Below, in pieces: positions 25,144-32,567 of a DNA stretch of 64,000 nucleotides. The first letter of the stretch is position 1. The number at the start of each line of letters is the position of its first letter. Location of the stretch: NCBI RefSeq assembly GCF_003574835.2, contig NZ_CP063196.1, positions 1,674,001 to 1,738,000 on the forward strand. The letters are read 5' to 3'. The DNA is from Thermobifida halotolerans. GTDB lineage: Bacteria > Actinomycetota > Actinomycetes > Streptosporangiales > Streptosporangiaceae. The position numbers and the translations under genes were made by a program. Below the pieces are notes generated by a model, which was not told the origin of the DNA, did not search any database, and worked only from the letters and a program-made list of their open reading frames with translations.

Positions 25144-25557
25144 ATGGACGTTCCGCACGCCGCCGAACCCGGCGACGTCGACCCCGACGTCGTCGAACTG
25201 GCCACCAAGATCTTCGCCATGGCCCGCGCCGGAGAGACCGCGTCCCTGGACGCCTACCTCACCGCGGGAGTACCCGCCAACCTCACCAACGACCGCGGCG
25301 ACTCCCTGGTCATGCTGGCCGCCTACCACGGCCACGCCGACACCGTGGCCTGCCTGTGCCGACACGGGGCCGACGTCAACCGCCTCAACGACCGCGGCCA
25401 GTCGCCGCTGGCGGGCGCGGTGTTCAAGGGCGAGGACGCGGTCGTGGAGACCCTCGTCGCCCACGGGGCCGATCCCGACCTGGGCCAGCCCTCCGCCGCC
25501 GAGGCCGCCCGCATGTTCGCCAAGGAGCACTACCTGGAACTGTTCGCCCGCCGATGA
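25144..25557 (+). CDS. Ankyrin repeat protein
   Basis: 137 aa with about three ankyrin repeats: GVPANLTNDRGDSLVMLAAY, GADVNRLNDRGQSPLAGAVF and GADPDLGQPSAAEAARMF, each with the G-A-D-x-N / G-x-S-x-L-x-A pattern. A protein-protein interaction module. ATG 25144 has CTGGAGGG directly upstream. It overlaps the downstream kinase by 4 bp (ATGA), so the two are translationally coupled and may act together. Confidence 0.85.
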   Translation: MDVPHAAEPGDVDPDVVELATKIFAMARAGETASLDAYLTAGVPANLTNDRGDSLVMLAAYHGHADTVACLCRHGADVNRLNDRGQSPLAGAVFKGEDAVVETLVAHGADPDLGQPSAAEAARMFAKEHYLELFARR

Positions 25558-26318
25558 GCCGCCGCCCCACAGCCCACATCCCCACCGGGCCGGTGCCGCT
25601 GCCCCCGTCGGTCGCCGCGCACACCGACGGCGGCGCGGCCCACCCGGTGTGGCGCAACGAACTGGGCGGGCTCACCTTCCGGGTCGACCATCCGCGCGGG
25701 CGCCGCTTCGTCAAGTGGGTGCCCGCCGCGAGCGGACTGGACCTGGCGGCCGAGGCCGAACGCCTCACCTGGGCCGCGGCCTTCACACCCGTGCCGCGCG
25801 TGCTGGGCCACGGCGTCGACGGGAGCGGCCAGTGGCTGCTGACCGCGGCCCTGGACGCGACAAGCGCGGTCGATCCGCGCTGGACCGCCGAGGCGGCCAC
25901 CGCGGTGCGCGCCGTCGGCGAGGGGCTGCGCGCCCTGCACGAGGCGCTGCCCGTGGCCGACTGCCCGTTCACCTGGAGCGTGGAGCGGCGCGTCGCGGCG
26001 GCGCGCCGCCGTGGCCTGCTGGACGCGGAGCGGGCCCGTGCGCTCGTCGAGCAGGCCCCGCCGGTGGACCGCCTGGTGGTCTGCCACGGCGACGCCTGCG
26101 CCCCCAACACCCTCGTCGACGACTCCGGCCGCTGGGCGGGACACGTCGACATGGGGGCGCTCGGCGTCGCCGACCGGTGGGCCGACATCGCGGTGGCCGC
26201 CTGGAGTACCGAGTGGAACTACGGCCCCGGCTGGCAGGAGGCGCTCATGGACGCCTACGGCGTCACCCCCGACCCCGCGCGCCTGGCCTACTACCGCACC
26301 CTGTGGGATTCGACCTGA
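25554..26318 (+). CDS. APH(3')-type aminoglycoside phosphotransferase family kinase
   Basis: 254 aa, normal length for APH(3') enzymes. The catalytic Brenner motif is VCHGDACAPNTLVDD (HGD with the Asn four on) and the metal-binding segment GHVDMGALGVADRWADIAVA replaces the more usual IDxG. FVKW (residues ~44-47) carries the ATP-binding lysine. It starts within the ankyrin gene stop codon. Whether it protects against an aminoglycoside or phosphorylates an endogenous metabolite cannot be decided here; coupling to an ankyrin gene is unusual for a resistance gene. Confidence 0.75.
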   Translation: MSRRPTAHIPTGPVPLPPSVAAHTDGGAAHPVWRNELGGLTFRVDHPRGRRFVKWVPAASGLDLAAEAERLTWAAAFTPVPRVLGHGVDGSGQWLLTAALDATSAVDPRWTAEAATAVRAVGEGLRALHEALPVADCPFTWSVERRVAAARRRGLLDAERARALVEQAPPVDRLVVCHGDACAPNTLVDDSGRWAGHVDMGALGVADRWADIAVAAWSTEWNYGPGWQEALMDAYGVTPDPARLAYYRTLWDST

Positions 26319-26695
26319 CCCCGAACCGTGCGGCAGGACCCGGCCCGGTGTCCCCCCGGGGGCGCCGGGCGGTCCCGCACCGCGGGCCCAGGAGCCTGGG
26401 GCGCCCGATGCTCTTTGCGCCCGTCCCTTCCGTGGGGGCGCGGGCGGAGGCGACGCTTCGCACCTCCGAGCACTCCGCCGCCAACCCGTGGTGCCTCCGG
26501 GCAGTCCAGGGGAATGCCCCACCGCTTTCTCGGCCCCGGCATCGGTTCCGCGACGGGGGCGGGTGCGTCCGGCACACCGAACGCCGTTGTCCTCCCCCGA
26601 TGTCCGGTTCTGCGAAACTCGTGGCCGGGGTGGGGAAAGGACGGCCGTGCGGTGGGCAGGATCATGGACACCGACGGCTGTCCAGGGAGACCAGC
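26319..26695. other. Intergenic region, no gene seen
   Basis: 377 bp. Frames are open on both strands but without plausible starts or motifs. It presumably carries the promoter of the gene at 26696. Confidence 0.5.
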
Positions 26696-27595
26696 GTGAA
26701 CCATCCGATCCGTCCCGACCCGGTCTTCGACCCCGAGTTGTCCGAGGAGGAGCGCGCGCTGCTGCGCGCCCACCTCAACCCCCCCGACCGCCGCAGGCCC
26801 CCGGAGGCGGAGGCGTCGAGGCGCCTGCCGCTGCCGCGGTGGGCGGTCGAGCACCCCGTGGCCGCGGCCGTGGTCGCCGTGCTCGCCGTCGTCGTGGGTC
26901 TGCGCCTGCTGGCCAGGGTGGCTCCGTTCGCGGCGCCACTGCTGCTGCTGACCGTGGTGGTGGCGGCCGCGGTGGTCCTGCTGGTCGCCGCGTTCAGAAC
27001 CCCCGGGGGCGGTGAGTCGCCCGCGCGGGCCGCCGCGCGCCGTTACCGCGACCGCTACGTCACCGCCGAGGAGTTGGACGCCGAGGCGGGTCGCCTGCTG
27101 GTGCGCGCCCAGCGGGCCGCGGCCGCGGTCGAGGACGCCCGGGTCGTGCGCGACGATGTCGTCGACGCCGCCCTCAACGCGTCGGTGCTGCCGCACCAGC
27201 TGTGGGAGACGGCCACCGCCCTGCGCCGCATCAGCGACCTGCGTTCCCGTCCCACCCCCGCCGAGGCCGACGCCGAGGCCGCCCCCCTCCTGGCCGGGCG
27301 CCGACGTGCCCTGGAGGAGGCGCAGCGGTCGGTGGCCGTCCGCGTGGCCGCTCTGGAGGACTACGCCGAACGGGTGACCGAGGCCGACCGTGCGCACCAG
27401 CGCGCCCAGCAGTTGCGGGGCCTCCTCGCCGAGCAGGAGGAGCTGCGGGACCTGCTGGCCGCCACCGCCGCCGACGAGCACGCGGTGCGTCACCTGGCCG
27501 ACCTCACCGAGCGGGTCGAGGCCGCCGAGGCAGGGCTGCGGCGGGCCGCCGACGAGGCGGTCGAGGCCGCGCGGCGCCTGGGCGGCGCGGACTGA
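26696..27595 (+). CDS. Membrane-anchored coiled-coil protein
   Basis: 299 aa. Residues ~53-100 contain two adjacent hydrophobic helices (HPVAAAVVAVLAVVVGLRLL, APLLLLTVVVAAAVVLLVAA); residues ~110-299 are Ala/Glu/Arg-rich with heptad-like spacing (AEELDAEAGRLLVRAQRAAA, LRGLLAEQEELRDLLAATAA), a long coiled coil. GTG 26696 follows CAGGGAGA. No enzymatic motif. A structural or envelope role is a guess. Confidence 0.65.
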   Translation: MNHPIRPDPVFDPELSEEERALLRAHLNPPDRRRPPEAEASRRLPLPRWAVEHPVAAAVVAVLAVVVGLRLLARVAPFAAPLLLLTVVVAAAVVLLVAAFRTPGGGESPARAAARRYRDRYVTAEELDAEAGRLLVRAQRAAAAVEDARVVRDDVVDAALNASVLPHQLWETATALRRISDLRSRPTPAEADAEAAPLLAGRRRALEEAQRSVAVRVAALEDYAERVTEADRAHQRAQQLRGLLAEQEELRDLLAATAADEHAVRHLADLTERVEAAEAGLRRAADEAVEAARRLGGAD

Positions 27596-27606
27596 GCGGT
27601 CCGCGG

Positions 27607-28095
27607 TCAGGACCACCGCACGGGGCGGCCGTGTTCCAGGTAGTGGACGCCGCCGCTGGTGGGGGACACGCACGCGCCGATCCGGCGGGCCTGCGGTTCG
27701 GGCAGGTAGTCGACCAGGCGGGCGGGGGCGACCAGGCGGGCGGCGCTGAGCTCCTCGGGGGGCAGGCGCACCCGCGCGAACTGGTCGGGGGCGAGCGTTC
27801 CGGCGAACACGAACACGGTGGCGGGCCGCCGGTCCGGGCTGGCGTCGGCGGGCAGCCAGTCCACGCACACCAGCCCGCTCAGGGAGGGGGTGAACCCGAG
27901 CTCCTCGGCGCACTCGCGCAGGCAGGCCCGCAGCGGCGACTCGCCCATCTCGATGACTCCGCCGGGCAGTCCCCAGCCGGACCGGTAGGTGGGCTTGACC
28001 AGCAGGACGCGTCCGGTGTCGTCGCGCAGCAGCGCGCTGGCCGCGCCCCGGGTGCGCGGCAGGCTGTCGAAGAACTCCAACTCGCTGTCGGACAT
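27607..28095 (-). CDS. NUDIX hydrolase
   Basis: 162 aa. Complete Nudix box: GGVIEMGESPLRACLRECAEELGF region, i.e. G-x5-E-x7-R-E-x2-E-E-x-G. The fold start SALLRDDTGRVLLVKPTYR and the G-W-G-L-P-G-G entry are typical of MutT-like pyrophosphohydrolases of nucleoside diphosphate derivatives. ATG 28095 is preferred over an in-frame GTG six codons upstream. Converges with the coiled-coil gene with 11 bp between stops. Confidence 0.85.
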   Translation of the reverse strand: MSDSELEFFDSLPRTRGAASALLRDDTGRVLLVKPTYRSGWGLPGGVIEMGESPLRACLRECAEELGFTPSLSGLVCVDWLPADASPDRRPATVFVFAGTLAPDQFARVRLPPEELSAARLVAPARLVDYLPEPQARRIGACVSPTSGGVHYLEHGRPVRWS

Positions 28096-28168
28096 GGCTT
28101 CGACCCTAGCCACCGACGCGGCGTCGGCGCAGGGGCCCGTACGGTCCCGAACACCCCTTTTTTTCCGG

Positions 28169-28423
28169 TCAGGTCCGGCCGTGCTGTTGGTCGTAGCGCC
28201 GTTTGAAGTCGGCGCGCAGCCGCGCGGACTCGGCCGGGTCGTCGCGGTGCAGGGCGTCGTACTCCTCGACCGGGATGGCGTGGCGGGCGTAGTGGTCGTA
28301 GTCGAGGTCGCCGGGCCGCAGCAGGGCCGCGCCGCATCCCAGGGCGGGCTCGTCGGGGTCGGCGTAGCTGACGGGGACGCACAGGCTTCCGTCCGGGTAA
28401 CGGACCGCGAGGACGCGATTCAC
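28169..28423 (-). CDS. Small hypothetical protein coupled to metallopeptidase-like gene
   Basis: 84 aa (RVLAVRYPDGSLCVPVSYAD, PVEEYDALHRDDPAESARLR). Its GTG start overlaps the stop of the upstream gene by 3 bases, so the two are co-translated. Soluble and charged, with two cysteines (LCVP, LGCG). No family recognised. Confidence 0.6.
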   Translation of the reverse strand: MNRVLAVRYPDGSLCVPVSYADPDEPALGCGAALLRPGDLDYDHYARHAIPVEEYDALHRDDPAESARLRADFKRRYDQQHGRT

Positions 28424-29097
28424 GCCATCACCCCATAGTTGCGGTGGAAGTACTCCACAACAGCGTAGGCGAGGTCCACCTGCCCCTCCAGCATGTTCAC
28501 CAGGACCTGCTCTTTTCGGGCCAGTGCGATGGCGAAGCACTCGGCCCACCATTCGTGTCGGCGGTGCCAGTACTCCTCGACCAGGTACGGCAGGCAGGCC
28601 TCGTGCAGCTCCCGCCACTGGCGGGTCTCCGACATCATGCGGTCGGCGAGGTCGAGGACGTGGCCGATCTCGTGGTAGACCAGCGACACCGAGGCGTGCG
28701 GGTTGCTGCCCAGCACCAGGAAACCGAAGCGGTAGATCCCGGCGAGGCGGTCGAAGGTCGGCGCGTGCGGGTCGTCGGGGTCGGTGGAGACCCCGCGCAG
28801 GTGGTTGAAGCAGTTGAGGTCGGCCACCGAGCCCTCGCCGATGTAGATGCCGTTGACCTCGTCGATGACGCGGTCGACGATGGGGAAGGGGAGGCTGGCC
28901 AGCGCGTCGATGTGGTCGAGGACACGGGACGAGGGGATGGTTCCGGCGGGCCAGCGGCGGTGCAGCACCGTCTCCAGCCGCCCCAGGTGCCGTCGCCCGT
29001 CATCGGGGAGCGGGAGCACTCCCTGCGGGTGCGGTCCGCATTCCAGGCGTTCGTTCACGAGTAAGCAACATAGATCCTCGCGGGGGCGCAGGCGCAC
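28420..29097 (-). CDS. Putative zinc metallopeptidase-like protein
   Basis: Up to 225 aa. The zinc motif YHEIGHVLD (HExxH) is followed about 45 residues later by HEWWAECFAIALA, whose glutamate could be the third ligand, as in gluzincins and toxin-like ATLF proteases. NGIYIGEGSVADLNCFNHLR resembles the substrate-side strand in ATLF-like domains. No signal peptide, so cytosolic or exported with a partner. Start uncertain: the frame opens at 29097, but GTG 29058 (NERLECGPHP) is also plausible. Forms an operon with the 84-aa gene. Confidence 0.6.
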   Translation of the reverse strand: MRLRPREDLCCLLVNERLECGPHPQGVLPLPDDGRRHLGRLETVLHRRWPAGTIPSSRVLDHIDALASLPFPIVDRVIDEVNGIYIGEGSVADLNCFNHLRGVSTDPDDPHAPTFDRLAGIYRFGFLVLGSNPHASVSLVYHEIGHVLDLADRMMSETRQWRELHEACLPYLVEEYWHRRHEWWAECFAIALARKEQVLVNMLEGQVDLAYAVVEYFHRNYGVMA

Positions 29098-29133
29098 ACC
29101 GGGCGCGGCGCGGCCGGGATGTGCGGGGCGCCG

Positions 29134-29925
29134 TCAGGGGGCCGAAAGCAGGGCGATCCGCTCGGGGAGTCGGGTGTCGGTGGCGGGCCGGACCTCGGTG
29201 CGGTTCCGGTCGAGGAGTTCCAGTTCACGCAGCCGCTGCCGGGCCTGGGCGCTCGTCCACGGAGGCCGGGCCACCGCCAGGCGGGGCAGGTGGTCGGGCG
29301 CGTGGACGAGCGCGTTGTGGACGGACTGCTCGCAGTCGGGGCCGACCAGCAGCACCAGGGACGCGGCGTCGCGCAGCGTCTCGCCCCACAGCGCCTCGCA
29401 GCCGACGCGGCGGGGCGTGCCCATCAGGCACAGCGGGGCGGGCCAGTCGGGGCGGCGCACCGCCCGGCTGACGGACAGCTCCGTGGTGGCGGTCGTGCCC
29501 GGCTCCGCCGGGTAGTCCATGCACAGCAGGGCGGGGGTGTCTCCGGTGAACTCGGTGACGAAGGCGTGCTCCTCCTCCGGGGTGGCCGCGACGACCACCA
29601 CCTTGCGGGGGCCGGTGCGGTCGTGGTGGGGGTCGATGGTGACCACCCCGGCCTCGACGAGGTCCCGGCAGACGGTGGCGACCACGCCGAGGGGCAGACC
29701 GGTCTCGGCGGCGAGTTCGGCCAGCACCGCGGGGCGCTGGTACAGCCTGGCCACGATCGCCGGGGTGGCGGGGCTGGGGCACAGGCTGTGGGCGCGGGTG
29801 ACCGCGTGGCCGGCGGCCCTGCGGGCCTCGGTCAGGCGCAGTGTCTCGGTGTGCCGCAGGGGCCGCTGCGACCACCGGGACGGCAGTCCCAGCAGGGGAC
29901 GGATTCGGCTGAGGGGGACAGTCAC
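29134..29925 (-). CDS. DUF742 winged-helix protein with degenerate GTPase-like tail
   Basis: 263 aa. Residues ~15-110 match DUF742 (CvnC-type) winged-helix proteins of actinobacterial conservons: HSLCPSPATPAIVARLYQRP, LAAETGLPLGVVATVCRDLV, EAGVVTIDPH. The remaining ~150 residues (TTATTELSVSRAVRRPDW, ALWGETLRDAASLVLLVGPD, VHNALVHAPDHLPRLAVARP) resemble the partner GTPase CvnD but lack any GxxGxGKT P-loop. No CvnA sensor or CvnB roadblock gene is adjacent. Divergent from the monooxygenase at 30096 with 170 bp between starts, so it may control that cluster (inference). Confidence 0.65.
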   Translation of the reverse strand: MTVPLSRIRPLLGLPSRWSQRPLRHTETLRLTEARRAAGHAVTRAHSLCPSPATPAIVARLYQRPAVLAELAAETGLPLGVVATVCRDLVEAGVVTIDPHHDRTGPRKVVVVAATPEEEHAFVTEFTGDTPALLCMDYPAEPGTTATTELSVSRAVRRPDWPAPLCLMGTPRRVGCEALWGETLRDAASLVLLVGPDCEQSVHNALVHAPDHLPRLAVARPPWTSAQARQRLRELELLDRNRTEVRPATDTRLPERIALLSAP

Positions 29926-30095
29926 GGGGATTCCTCGAGGAGAGGGTGTGGGCTGTCCATAGTGTCGCCGGATCCTCGACAGCGATCAAACCGGTGTGTC
30001 AGGATTTGCCACAGGGTGCGGTGTTGTAGGGGATCTGAGATCATCGGCGTGGTAGCCATAAGTTTCTTTCCCGCAGTGTTTTGGAGACCACGCAC
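29926..30095. promoter_or_regulatory. Divergent promoter region, DUF742 gene / monooxygenase
   Basis: 170 bp, locally AT-rich (GATCTGAGATCATCG and CATAAGTTTCTTTCCCGC). No clear dyad identified. Confidence 0.4.
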
Positions 30096-31391
30096 ATGTC
30101 CCCCTCGTCGTCCCCCCGGGTGTTGATCGTCGGAGCCGGTCAGTCCGGCCTGTACCTGGGTCACCGACTGCTCGATCACGGTTTCGGGGTCGAGTTGGCC
30201 ACCAATCAGACCTCCCTGGAGATCCGCGACGGCCGGGCGTCGGTCACCCAGTTCTCCTGGCCGTCCACCCGGGCGCTGGAGGAGCAGGCCGGCCTGGACC
30301 TGTGGAAGGAGCAGGCCCCCCGGTTCGAACGGGTGAACATGTCGCTGCGTCCTCCCACGGGTGACTGGGTGGAGTACTCGGGCCGGTTCGACGCCTCCCC
30401 CGTGGCGCAGCGGGTCGGCGGTTACGCGGTCAGCGTGGACCGCAGGGTGAAGATGGCCGACTGGTTGGAGAACCTGGAGGACAAGGGGGCCAAGGTCCAC
30501 ATCCAGACGACCACCCCGGAAGACCTGCGGTACTACGTGCGCATGTACGACCTGGTGGTCATCGCGGTCGGCGCGGGCGGGCTGGGAGCCCTGTTCGACG
30601 TCGAGCCGGACCGTTCCTCCGGTGCGCACGAGCGCGTGATGACCCAGGCCTTCCTGGACGGTGTCACGTGGCAGGGCGAGCAGCAGTTCGACGTCTACTC
30701 CACCAACGGCGGCGAGGTGTACTTCACGCCGGTGCTCACCGCCGAGGGCGAGGCCACCAGCGTGACGATGCTCAGTACTCCGGGGGGAGCCCTGGACGCC
30801 GAGGGCATGGCCGGGCGCAACCCGGCGCCGCTGCTGGCGGGCATGCAGACCCTGCTGGGCAAGGTCATGCCCGACGTGGGTGAGCGTATCGCCCACCTCG
30901 GCGTCGACGACCTGGTGGGCGGGCCCAAGGGCATCGCCTACTCGCGGTTCACCCCGGCGGTGCGCAAGCCGGTCGCCCTCGTCGACGGCACTCCCGTGCT
31001 GGGCATGGCCGACGTGGTGGTCACCTCCGACCCGGTGGCGGGGCAGGGGTGGGCGAACTCCACCTTCTGCGCCCAGTCCTACGCCGACGCGATCCTCGCC
31101 CACAGCTCCCGCGGCGGGCGGTTCGACGAGGAGTTCATGACCGCGACGTTCGAGGACTTCTACCAGGACCGCGGCCGTCACGCCGCGGTGTTCTCGGACA
31201 TGGTCCACGGGTTCTGGCGGGGGGAGATCCCCGAGCACTTCGGCGAGCTGGTGGAGGCGGCCCTGCGGTACCAGCAGGTCGCCGACCGCTGGATCGGCGG
31301 GTTCGACGACCCGGCCGACTACGAGCGGTGGATGTTCGACCCTGAGGCGGCGCGCGCCTACATCGCTGAGGTGGCGGCCAAGACGGGCTGA
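30096..31391 (+). CDS. Styrene/indole monooxygenase-type flavoprotein
   Basis: 431-aa FAD-dependent oxygenase component. The Rossmann motif VLIVGAGQSGLYLGHRLL has the GAGQSG wording of the StyA family; TQFSWPSTRALEEQAGLDLW and DVVVTSDPVAGQGWANSTFC (FAD-binding, about residue 310) are also StyA-like. Such enzymes epoxidise or hydroxylate alkenes and indoles using FADH2 from a separate reductase; no StyB-like reductase is encoded nearby. ATG 30096 follows TTGGAGACC. It is followed by a strong terminator, then the methyltransferase and PKS genes on the same strand. Confidence 0.8.
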   Translation: MSPSSSPRVLIVGAGQSGLYLGHRLLDHGFGVELATNQTSLEIRDGRASVTQFSWPSTRALEEQAGLDLWKEQAPRFERVNMSLRPPTGDWVEYSGRFDASPVAQRVGGYAVSVDRRVKMADWLENLEDKGAKVHIQTTTPEDLRYYVRMYDLVVIAVGAGGLGALFDVEPDRSSGAHERVMTQAFLDGVTWQGEQQFDVYSTNGGEVYFTPVLTAEGEATSVTMLSTPGGALDAEGMAGRNPAPLLAGMQTLLGKVMPDVGERIAHLGVDDLVGGPKGIAYSRFTPAVRKPVALVDGTPVLGMADVVVTSDPVAGQGWANSTFCAQSYADAILAHSSRGGRFDEEFMTATFEDFYQDRGRHAAVFSDMVHGFWRGEIPEHFGELVEAALRYQQVADRWIGGFDDPADYERWMFDPEAARAYIAEVAAKTG

Positions 31392-31399
31392 GGCCGAGT

Positions 31400-31440
31400 C
31401 GTGGCGGGGCCGCCCCACGTCGTGGGGCGGCCCCGCCACG
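31400..31440 (+). terminator. Strong 19-bp terminator after monooxygenase
   Basis: CGTGGCGGGGCCGCCCCAC / GTGGGGCGGCCCCGCCACG, a perfect stem with 3-nt loop, starting 8 bp after the stop codon. Confidence 0.85.
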
Positions 31441-31441
31441 T

Positions 31442-31762
31442 GTTCCCCCTGTCATGGACCGACGGTGAACAAAATCCCACCAAAGGGAACTTTCCCACCA
31501 AACTGTTTAAGTGGATAAAATTGGGAAACATGAGCCAGGGGGTATCGGATGTGGCTTCTGTAGGCTCTGCGTCCGATACGCCCGCGGTGTTTCCCCCGTT
31601 TTCACAGAGAGGCGCGTATTGCCTGGTTGCCGCTGGTTGATCCTTCCGTGACATAGGTGTCTCCTGCTTCTCGGCCGCCATTTCCCCGGATGACGCGCCC
31701 CCGCTTTTCTCCCCCGCCCCCTCCGATCCCCAGTTACGCCAGCTAGAAATTGAGGTTGCGTC
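31442..31762 (+). promoter_or_regulatory. AT-rich control region of methyltransferase-PKS genes
   Basis: 320 bp clearly richer in A/T than its surroundings. It has a direct repeat TCCCACCAAA at 31475-31484 and 31493-31502 (18-bp period), a TTTAAGTGGATAAAATTGGG stretch, and an inverted repeat GTATCGGA (31542-31549) / TCCGATAC (31572-31579). A 36-codon ORF lies inside (31530-31640). Confidence 0.55.
31530..31640 (+). CDS. Possible 36-aa small ORF in control region
   Basis: ATG 31530 to TGA 31640: MSQGVSDVASVGSASDTPAV followed by FPPFSQRGAYCLVAAG. ATTGGGAAAC precedes the ATG, a weak ribosome binding site. It shares only its first three residues with the methyltransferase start. Could be a leader peptide, a small product or chance. 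Confidence 0.25.
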   Translation: MSQGVSDVASVGSASDTPAVFPPFSQRGAYCLVAAG

Positions 31763-32437
31763 GTGTCCCAAATCTCCTCCAACGAGGCGAACGAGGGGCT
31801 CTACAGCCCCACCGTGCTGAAGATGGTCTACACGCCGGTGGTGATCTGGTTCAGCCACACCCTGGCCTGGAAACTGCCCAACCCGGTCGTGCACCGCAAC
31901 CACCGCGAACACGTGGGCCGGACCCACCTGACCGTGGGACCGGGCAACGGCTACTTCCTGGCCAAACTCCCCAAGAACACCCCGCTGCGCACCCTGCACC
32001 TGCTCGACCTCAACCGCGCCTGCCTGGACGTCACCGCACAACGGGTGGGCGACCGCTTCGACGTGCACACCATCGAACAGGACGCCCTGCAACGCTGGCC
32101 GGTGGAGGAGGCCGGCCTCGACTCGGTGGACTGCCACATGATGCTGCACACCGTGCGCGGAAAGAACCTGCTGGACAAGGAGGCTCTGATCGCCGAGGCC
32201 GCGCGCGCCCTCAAACCCGGTGGCCGGTTCTTCGGCGCCACGGTCCTGGCCAAGGGCGAGGGGGTACGGGTCAACGGGATCGCCCGCAGACTCCTGGACG
32301 TCTACAACAGCAAGCAGAACACCTTCTGCAACCTCGGCGACAGCTCCGAGGACCTGCGTGCCATCTTGGACAAGCACTTCTCCGACGTGCAGTTCCAGGT
32401 GCACGGCTGCACCGGGGTGTGGGTGGCGACCAAGTAG
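31763..32437 (+). CDS. SAM-dependent methyltransferase, membrane-associated type
   Basis: 224 aa, class I methyltransferase. Motif I is LTVGPGNGYFLAKLP (~residue 57) and motif II LHLLDLNRACL; DSVDCHMMLHTVRGK and EAARALKPGGRFFGATVL are motifs post-I and III. The N-terminus VLKMVYTPVVIWFSHTLAWK is hydrophobic, typical of a subgroup found beside polyketide and lipid genes. GTG 31763 is preceded by GAGG. 130 bp upstream of the PKS, probably one transcript despite an intervening hairpin; it may O- or C-methylate the PKS product (inference). Confidence 0.75.
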   Translation: MSQISSNEANEGLYSPTVLKMVYTPVVIWFSHTLAWKLPNPVVHRNHREHVGRTHLTVGPGNGYFLAKLPKNTPLRTLHLLDLNRACLDVTAQRVGDRFDVHTIEQDALQRWPVEEAGLDSVDCHMMLHTVRGKNLLDKEALIAEAARALKPGGRFFGATVLAKGEGVRVNGIARRLLDVYNSKQNTFCNLGDSSEDLRAILDKHFSDVQFQVHGCTGVWVATK

Positions 32438-32453
32438 CCGCCGCCGTCCTCGC

Positions 32454-32487
32454 GCGGGGAGGGAGGCCGACGACGGTCCCTCCCCGC
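32454..32487 (+). terminator. Intercistronic hairpin between methyltransferase and PKS
   Basis: GCGGGGAGGGA / TCCCTCCCCGC, an 11-bp stem with a 12-nt loop. May attenuate read-through into the PKS or protect mRNA ends. Confidence 0.5.
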
Positions 32488-32567
32488 CCCAGGGGAGCCC
32501 CGACCGCGTTGCCCGCCAGCCACCCTCATCCGCGTTTCCGCCACCGATCACGTGACGAGGTTCTGCT

